Assembly: GCA_964017145.1 (NCBI GenBank)
Contig: OZ024851.1
Span: 1,054,001-1,118,000 of the forward strand
Origin: Agrocybe praecox
Lineage: Eukaryota; Basidiomycota; Agaricomycetes; Agaricales; Agrocybaceae
Direction: 5' to 3'
DNA: 64,000 nucleotides
The translations under genes were made by a program, and so were the position numbers. This document shows positions 56,740-64,000 of this stretch, in pieces. Under the pieces are notes generated by a model, which ran no database searches, had not been told where the DNA came from, and saw nothing but the letters and a program-made list of their open reading frames with translations. Every line of letters begins with the position of its first letter. The first letter of the stretch is position 1.

Positions 56740-58997
56740 TTAACCCCCTTCTATAACTTTCGCAACTTCCGAACGTTTGCGGAACACAATCTCAGCTGTC
56801 ATATCCGGGGAGACCTGTCCCTGATACCACACATTCTCCGGTCGAGAGGGGCGGTCATTGGGCAATTTAACATCGTAGTTGATTAGGACGTGCGCGAGCA
56901 TGGCTTTGAGCTCGTTCGAGGCGAAGAAGCGGCCGGGGCTGATAGTGGGAATCATGGTGAGTGCGGGTTACGGTAATTGAGGTATGCATGTGTTATAGCA
57001 TGAGAGGCTTACCATGCATGTCGTCCAGTTCCGAAGAGAAGGAACTTGAAGTCGGGGCTGAGGGTGACGAATTGATGTTTGAGGTTCTCTCCCTCCTCTT
57101 CTCTCTGTTCTAGGAACCTGAAGGGTTGGAATTTGTCTGCGTCTTCGTAGTTCCTCTATCGAACAGAAAAATTGAATATTAATACGACGAGTTATTCGGA
57201 AATAATATTGATAAGACTCGGAAGAGTGAGACTGACTGACCTTGTCCATGTGCGTAGACCTGAGGGCAACTGCTATATGCGTTCCGGCGGGCACGAAGAC
57301 TCCGTTCGAGAATGTGAAATCTTTCACGAGTTTACGGTGCATCTGGACTAGATTTTAGTTAGCATTATAGAATGTTAGTATCATATCGTATATTAACTCA
57401 CGAGCAGGAACGGCGAGACGCTGCGACTCCTTAATGAAACTATCCAATTTGCGCATTTTACCCATGGCGGTTTTGGTCCATCCCTCTTCTTTGATCAACC
57501 TTTCGACTTCTTCGCGCAGTGGCGCAACATATTCGGGATAGGAAGCCAAGTCGAATAGCGCATGAGTGAATGCCTATAAAATATAAAAATGCCTTTAGAA
57601 TCGGTCATCGCTAATGACAAAATGCGATGAGGAGTAGTACCTGAGAGCTCGTATGAATCGCCGCAAAGTTGACAGAGAGCACGCGAAGTGCCATGTCGTC
57701 TAAATTCCTGTGACGGGGCTTCGCTTCGTCAAGGAGCCAGCTGATATAGTTGTTCTGTCACCGATGGAATCAATACGCGAAGATTGACTCGGAGACGAAT
57801 GGAAAAGAGCTAATTACCGGTCTGTCTGGCCAGTCGTTTTCGTGATATTCTTCTTGCTCCAGTTGATAACGCATCATTGGTCCGACGTGGCTAATGCAAC
57901 GATCGATGTTCTGGCGTACTTGTGTCAAGAGGCGACCGACGATCCTGAAAGTAATTAGTGTGCGTGTGAGTGGGGTGGAATTTCGGGTGTATGTGAGGAC
58001 TAACGGTTTGAGGATAGCTGGGAAGAGGTTTATGATTTGAGCTCTCCTCATGACGTTCAACGCAAATTCGTAGTTCATGTTGAGGTAAGACTCGTTCCTG
58101 CCTAGAATAATGGTCAGTAAGGAAGCTCTATGGCTTTTGCACCAGCACAAAAGGATCGTACATAGTGGTAGGCCGAGGAAGAGACGATTACTGGTCCTAC
58201 AAACAATGTTCATAACTGTGGAGATAGTGGGAACAGACTTCCATTCTAGAGGTAGGTAGTCAGCACTAAGATTTTATTACGACTGGAGCAAGATAGGTAC
58301 CGTTGCCATTCAAAGAAAGATTGTCGTTGAAAGCACATTCGATTTCATCTCGAATGTCATCGAAACGAGAAGCGATGTTGCGAGTCAAAGATGTTCTTAT
58401 GGTCGCATTATGATAAGGGTCATAATGAAGTGGCGGGCCCATCGTGTAATCCATTTGGAAGATCTGTGACAATGTTGAGACTCACAAGAGAGGAAGCGTC
58501 GCAAGAGAATCTTACCTCTGAAATTGCATCGTCAAAAGACATCGTGTCATCACTTGCGCGTCGAATGTCGTCTACCATTTCTGGTCCGCTAACGACAACG
58601 AGCCATCGTTCCATGATGGGGATCTTGAAGGCAGAGCCATAGTGCTTTATGGCGCGTCAGAAACTTGTTAAAAACCCGTGCGGTAGAATGGAAAACACAT
58701 ACTTTATCATATCCTTCTTGCACGATTTCATGTCCATGTCGTGCAAATTTGAGGGCGTCGAGGTACGATGTAAGTGGTCCTGACGAGCCAATAGTTGGTA
58801 TATGCTTAAGCTGCACCAATAAATCAGTCCATATGCTTTTATTTTTCAGACAATAAAATTTTACTAACCTTGTTAGATCGCTGTATGGCTTGAACCCATT
58901 GCGATATCAAATACGCAGCCAATAAACTGGCCGAAAACGAGGCGAGCAAGCGCAAAATGGAGACGAAGTCAAAGTTGAGGTTGAAGCTAGAGTCCAT
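56740..58997 (-). CDS. cytochrome P450 monooxygenase
   Basis: Twelve exons (complement): 58869-58997, 58703-58810, 58516-58644, 58301-58463, 58162-58245, 58005-58101, 57818-57944, 57641-57754, 57402-57573, 57241-57347, 57013-57155, 56740-56938; 523 aa. P450s insert one oxygen atom into a substrate using electrons from NADPH-P450 reductase. This one should be ER-anchored by its N-terminal helix (SILRLLASFSASLLAAYLIS). The I-helix reads FAAIHTSSQAF (AxxHTSS instead of the usual AGxDTT, as in several fungal families), the K-helix ExxR is KESQRL, the PERF region FQPFRFLEQR, and the heme loop LLFGTGRHACPGRFFA. The heme-ligand Cys codon is split by the last intron (TG|C). No biosynthetic neighbours are present, so the substrate is unknown. 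Confidence 0.95.
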
Positions 58998-59071
58998 AGA
59001 TTTTTCTCTGTGAGCGAAAGTGAAAAAAAGTGAGGTGAAATGTTGATTGTCTTACCAATAAAAAGTTCGCG

Positions 59072-59079
59072 TTTTTATA
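59072..59079 (-). promoter_or_regulatory. TATA box of the P450 gene
   Basis: TATAAAAA on the minus strand about 75 bp before the P450 ATG at 58997; position and sequence fit a core promoter. Confidence 0.5.
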
Positions 59080-61000
59080 ATGATCTGGACGGACCCTGAA
59101 GTGCTTTCCGGCGTCCGGTTCTTTGTGACGGACGAAATGAGTATGAGTCTTGAAATTACGACGGGTCCGACGACTTGAAGAAGTTGCAAAAATAACTTGC
59201 TGAACTGAGGTTTTAGACATATTTGTGTAGCTGATTCCGGGACCGCACAAGGCAATCACACCGGCTTCTCAATGTTCTCATGGAGTCAATGTGCAGACTC
59301 GCCAGAGAGACGTCGCTAGGACATAGATTAGTTCAAGCCGAGTTGTTTCAATTTTCCGTGCTATGTGTCCAACGCTGTTCATGTTCCGTAAAAGGCCTGG
59401 GCATCGATCGGAAGCGGCAAGAAAAGTTGTTGACCAGATCATTTCACGCCTGTACCACGATAGGTTATTTTCCTGCAAAAATATCAAGGAGAAGCTGTGT
59501 TAAGAGTAGTACAGTGTACACAGTGGAATGATATGACCGTTATGGTTATGGGCAAAAGAGTCATAGTAACACAGCCACCCAGCCACTACAGCGCATTCTG
59601 AAAGCATGTTTCTTTCGACCACCATCAACACTTCTGAAGCCTGAAGCCATCGAGCTCGCAAAAGTCAATGATTGTCGACCAGAATAAGTAAATGGAAATA
59701 AGAACTTCCGTACAATGCGCAAGCGGCAAGACCTCGTCGGATTTCTCGCATACGCTTCTATCGGATTTGACTCGTTTCTCGACGACATAGCACTACTCGT
59801 ACTGTCAATAACTCGCGGTTTTCCTGGATGGTATAGGATATCAGACAGTAATATGTAGCGCATTATATCTTGGATGACGAGTCGGTGTGACGGATTGGAC
59901 GTTGGATAAACGGAATGGAAATTCAAGGTGCGTATTGGTGGTTACATGTATATAATTTCCTTTGCTTATGGAGCCTAGCTTCGTTCAGTCTATCGAGCGT
60001 TGTTTTATGGATGGCTGTTCTGTTCTGGATAAGATTGGGAAAGCAAAATATATCTTCTGGTGGAAGAAAGACTTGTTGGAATAAATTTACGCTGCAAAAT
60101 GACGGTTTCGCGAAAGGTCTGACAATTCTCTGAAATTTTTCAGCTCATTGCTTGGAGCATTGTGCACTTCTTGCGAGCCTTTGCCATCTTCAGCTTAGCC
60201 GTGCAATTTACCTCGTATGGTCTCATGGTCCCATGAAAATATGTTTCCACTTGATGTTTACGCAATCTCCTTGCGCCAGCGAGCACTTAACATTTATCAG
60301 GACGATTCAGATGCTAGAGGCCGAGGTCGGACATGCAATATTCCGGCACTCTCATTCTTATGGGTAACGCTCATTATCAAACTCTTGACTGGTTGCCAGT
60401 TATCGTTCAGATTATTTTGCCTTTGGACACTTAGAAATATTTCACCTGCTCCTCTGGCCACCACATAGTGGGGATTCTTTCATGTCTTTTAACTATTATG
60501 ACATTGCTCAATATCTTTCCTTCTTCAGTCCTTCACTGAACGTGGTCGCGCAGCTATCACGCTGGGGACATTAACTTTTCAGGTCACCCGAAAAGTTGAG
60601 CTTCGCGAGGTGTTTTAAATAATTTGAAAGATCCTTTTTCGATAAAATTATCCAGGAGTCATGCCGGTTCCGCGAGTTATACATAACTCCACTGCACCAT
60701 GGCGTAAACACCGGTTGGAGATTTAAGGCGGCACGAGACGCAACATCACTGTCCTGCGTTTTCATCTATGCGATTTACTAGTTCTGCAGAAAACCTCGCC
60801 AGCTAAATGTTCACGTACCCAGAAATGTGATTTAATAATTGGCCACGTTCACATACACATTGGACGGCGACCAAGCTCATTGACCAATCTAATTGACCAA
60901 TCTAATTTCCGTCTGTACTGTCAACGAAATGTCAGGCAAATCCGAACATGAAAATCGCAATCCACCAGACACGGGCTCTGCTCAAAATAGCGCTGTTGGA
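59080..61000. other. intergenic, no gene seen
   Basis: About 1.9 kb without a supportable gene. Several 60-120-codon frames exist on both strands but lack signatures and splice context. A short palindrome CTTTTCAGGTCACCCGAAAAG lies near 60575-60595. Confidence 0.5.
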
Positions 61001-61240
61001 TCAGTTACACAGTAGCCAACTTTTGGCCAATTTTGCCCCGACTTGTGGCTCAACTGTTCTGCCAACTTTGGATCGGTTGACATCAAAGTTGGAGAAGTTA
61101 GTGTGAACGCCCCACGAGCTGCCAACGACAAATCTACTGTCATTTGATGGAAACTATTCTATCACACTTGATGTCTGAATATTCACCATGAATTAGAAGA
61201 TGGAATTAAAAGTTGGGCCAAAAGTTGGCTACGGTGAAAC
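61001..61240. mobile_element. MITE-like element, about 240 bp, imperfect TIRs
   Basis: The left end GTTACACAGTAGCCAACTTT... (from 61001) matches the inverted right end, whose complement reads GTTTCACCGTAGCCAACTTT... (to 61240). About 28-30 bp are shared with a few mismatches and a one-base indel, and AGCCAACTTTTGGCC is conserved at both ends. The interior has no ORF. No clear target-site duplication was found. This is the form of an older non-autonomous DNA transposon, unrelated in sequence to the elements at 3481 and 39031. Confidence 0.65.
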
Positions 61241-61702
61241 CTCCTAGTATTCATGTACGGAAACGAGGTAAACGGGATCCCGTACTTTGGGCCCCTATCT
61301 GATGTTCCTATTTTCGGCACTACTATACACTCTATTGTATAACTCAAGCAGTGCTACCCAGTATCGTCTCTTCTAATCAGGGATACGGAACCGACAGATT
61401 TATGTCCCCGCCAACGAATACAGATCATCTGGTCATGCCTTGCGACCATACTCGCATCGACTTGGGTCTCGGTTTAGCTTCATGCTGCACGAGAATATGA
61501 AGACACGGCGTGCTCGCCGAAATATCTATCGCTATCAACCTGATAGGCCCCCGGGCAGGTTCTCAGTCTGATGACTTTGGTTCTCATTCTTCGAAGCCCC
61601 AAAGAATATTAAGTGAGCTTGAGCTCTGCAATCTAGTGTGATCTGAAGCAAGACGACTTACTACTTTTATACATACAGATCAATCAATGTTGACGGAGTT
61701 AA

Positions 61703-62340
61703 ATGACGCCTTTCATGCTTGTTCCAAACGGCGATCCATCCTCTCTTGATCAGCTAGATCCAACCGATCATCATTATCATGACCCAATAATGCAAGTCTT
61801 ATCATTCTGCTCTTTTACTTCGACCTTGGACTCTGCTATCTTGCAAATGCGACTGGGATGGCTCTTTTATTTGACGCGATCTACTACGCCGGGTGGTCTC
61901 GAAAGATTATCTTTTCCTCCCATGCCTCGTCGCTCCTATGCAGGATTTCGTTGGGGATTATCGTTACGATTCCATTTGTCTGGAGTCTGTTTTTTGTCCT
62001 GACCCCTCCATTTGAAACCTCCGGGCGACACTGCTTGGAAAAAGACGATTTTCATCGTGCGTAGGACAATAATTGTGTACCTGTCGTTGATTTCCATCCC
62101 TTTTAACATCACTGCACGTATCGTTTTGTTTGTTGGTTTTGGCGTTGGTTTAACTTGGTCATGTACCCCCGGGAGCTCTGGATAATAATACATGGTAGGC
62201 TTATGTACTTCCTTTCATTCACTGATAATGGCATGTCACTCACATGATTTGTCTTTTGCCTGTATTGTAGAGAAAAGAGAAAGACTTGCGGGTTCTTCGT
62301 TTAACCGAGGGACGCAGGGTTGCCCACGGAAAGCCAATCT
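61703..62340 (+). pseudogene. probable decayed membrane-protein gene
   Basis: Consecutive plus-strand pieces look like one multi-span membrane protein but lie in different frames: SLIILLFYFDLGLCYLANAT then ALLFDAIYYAGWSRKIIF and ISLGIIVTIPFVWSLFFVL (61795-62000), TIFIVRRTIIVYLSLISIPF then NITARIVLFVGFGVGLTW (62045-62160), and RELWIIIHG before a donor-like site at 62194. A frame change near 62015-62025 and another near 62165 have no intron to explain them. I therefore suspect a pseudogene, though sequencing error or a missed exon would look the same. The start is not identified. Confidence 0.4.
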
Positions 62341-62607
62341 ACCGACATGGTTCTGATAGATTCTGGTCCCATAGATTGGACCATTGAATTAAAAGCGGAC
62401 ATGTCAACGAATCAGATCGATCAACGTCAGGACAGTTGGAACAACACTGAGCCCTACGAGCGCTTATTCGACCTCTTTGCATCCAGCACGCTTATTTAAT
62501 GGGTTTTTCCGAACGTGTGATTCACGGCACACCGGAATACCTTATGTTAGACTCCGTCTTCACCATGCTGTGAACACGCATGGACGTAGATAAATATAGC
62601 AAAAACA

Positions 62608-64000
62608 ATGGGGCATTTGTATGCTAAAGTGACTGACTTCTCTTCTGTTTCTCCACATCATAGCAAAGGTCGTACATCTGTCGGGATGTTGATTCTGGCT
62701 TTTATTCTTTACTACGTCTCGTCGTATAGTTCTGGGAACACCTCTCCTGTCAGCAAAATCCTCGATACGACCCCGCCCCCTCCCGGAGACGGACTTGAAC
62801 TTTCTTGTTTTTGTCCTCGCAAGCGTCTAGAAATTGTTTGGTCTTGCATTGCTACTATTCTCACCTCGTCATGGGTTTCCGTCCATCCTAACATACCTCA
62901 ACCGCATGATTCCAAATTACGGAGAACATTTCGTCGAGTCGAACTGATGTTCTGGGCTATCATTACGCCAGAGCTCATAATATACTGGGCGATACGGCAG
63001 TGGTATGGAGCTCGGCAGATGGAAAGGGAGGTTTCAGGTGAGTTACTAAAATAAATAAATCCGTTATTAGATCTTTACTTTAGACTCTTTTTTTGATATA
63101 TTTAGACTACATGAACAAGAAACAAGCAAAGAATCTCGGACGAGAGCCTTATCCACTACATCAATCTGACCACCAGGATACGATTGAACTTGGTGAGGCC
63201 GCAATCCCGAACAGCACACCTGGAGCGACCAATGCACATTGCACTCATGGATCCACTCCAAACGCTCTTGGTGGCAAACCTATCAATGGACCTTATTTCA
63301 AAGGGACGCGAACACATGGTTTCTTCCTCCAGATGGGTGGTTTTATATTACGCAGAAACGGGCAGGAAAAACGCGTACTCGACTGGAATCACCTTATGGG
63401 ACACTATGAGGCCGGACAAATAGACCTTTCAGACGTCACGGAGGCCCGCATCAACGACCACAGCAAAGCAGATGGGCTCGCAAAAAGCTTAGCTCTTCTG
63501 CAAAGCAGTTGGTTTATCATTCAATGCATCGCTCGTTTCTCGGACAAGAATCTCGTACTCACCGAACTTGAGTTGGTCACAGCAGCCCTCGCGGTCCTCA
63601 GTCTCGTCATGTATATTCTGTGGTGGAATAAACCTTTCAACGTGGAGATTCCAATTGTTATCACCATCTCTGGCCCCCAGACTAGCCCTGTGTTCGACGA
63701 CTCCAAGCAGAGATATCAAGAGAGTATTGGAAATGAAGGTAAACTTATATTCTGTCTGTCAAAAACGGATCCCTAACACAAAACCGAAGGAAGATCGAAC
63801 TTCATGGACCTGAAAAATGTGCTCTGGATTCTCAAGCGTATGGTCCAACGTATTTTTGACATAGAGCTTGACTATAACTATGTCAATACCTCCAAACCAA
63901 ACACAGACAACCACCAAACAGCGACTATGAAGGTTTCACCCTTCTATTCCGTTGCAGCTAAATCTATTCTTGAATTATATCAAATGTTCTGGGCAAGTTT
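62608..64000 (+). CDS. integral membrane protein of a fungal multigene family, 3' end off the window
   Basis: Exons 62608-63037, 63106-63738 and 63790 onward, still open at 64000; at least 420 residues are visible. After a short hydrophobic N-terminus (VGMLILAFILYYVSSYSSG) comes RLEIVWSCIATILTSSWVSV then HPNIPQPHDS, and FRRVELMFWAIITPELIIYW then AIRQWYGARQM. This arrangement recurs in many Agaricomycete hypothetical membrane proteins. Further on are THGFFLQMGGFILRRNGQEK, SSWFIIQCIARFSDKNLVLT and ELELVTAALAVLSLVMYILWWNKPF. The last intron uses a CGAAG acceptor. Function is unknown; I infer a membrane location from at least four hydrophobic spans. The start could lie further upstream in another exon. 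Confidence 0.8.

Noticed and set aside
56740..58997. Secondary-metabolite cluster around the P450
   Set aside because: Neighbours are GDH, intergenic DNA and an unrelated membrane protein; no synthase, transferase or transporter partners.

Overview
This window looks like nuclear DNA of a filamentous basidiomycete, most likely an Agaricomycete. Genes carry many short introns (mostly 48-65 nt, GT..AG), coding and non-coding stretches alternate at moderate GC, and several families are ones I associate with mushroom-forming fungi: DUF6533 membrane proteins, F-box/leucine-rich proteins starting near NDLPGELL, and a large integral-membrane family with a VWSC-TI...VHPN signature. All exon models were spliced by hand from the sequence. 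For the recognised genes the exon lengths add up to whole codons, which is the main support for the boundaries.

Layout: 1-2.0 kb is the 5' part of a ChAPs-type secretory-vesicle adaptor (-). 2.0-4.4 kb is a gene-poor stretch with a decayed ORF split by a 100-bp hAT-like MITE. 4.4-5.2 kb is orotate phosphoribosyltransferase (-), divergent from a TOK-type two-pore K+ channel (+, 5.45-8.46 kb). A flavin-reductase-like gene follows (8.76-9.76 kb). 9.8-16.8 kb holds only one small unknown gene. 16.8-17.8 kb is a Derlin. 18.2-23.4 kb is a pair of DUF6533 membrane-protein genes with a decayed third copy between them, followed by a paralogue of the flavin reductase (23.9-25.0 kb, -). 25-28 kb is repeat-rich, with a decayed ORF and a tRNA-like Pol III remnant. 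28.0-33.6 kb is a tandem segmental duplication carrying two purine-cytosine permease (NCS1) genes and one whole plus one truncated copy of an unrecognised coiled-coil gene; a third member of that family lies at 36.4-37.8 kb. 39.0-39.7 kb is bounded by 42-bp terminal inverted repeats. 40.4-41.8 kb is an unknown multi-pass membrane protein. 43.4-44.8 kb is a decayed amidohydrolase (ACMSD-like) pseudogene.

The last third is more conventional: a two-finger C2H2 transcription factor (46.7-47.9 kb, -), nucleoporin SEH1 (49.0-50.6 kb, +), an F-box-like protein (50.7-52.5 kb, -), NADP-glutamate dehydrogenase (53.5-55.2 kb, -), a 12-exon cytochrome P450 (56.7-59.0 kb, -), a second MITE-like element, a decayed membrane gene, and a membrane protein running off the right edge. 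There is no operon logic. Housekeeping genes (pyrimidine and nitrogen metabolism, ER quality control, nuclear pore, vesicle sorting) are interleaved with recently duplicated and decaying accessory genes. I did not find a defence, biosynthetic or mobile system that I would call new. The most unusual items are the coiled-coil family tied to the permease duplication, the GC splice donor in permease copy 2, microexons conserved between paralogues, a clustered 8-mer between the zinc-finger and SEH1 genes, and the decayed amidohydrolase.
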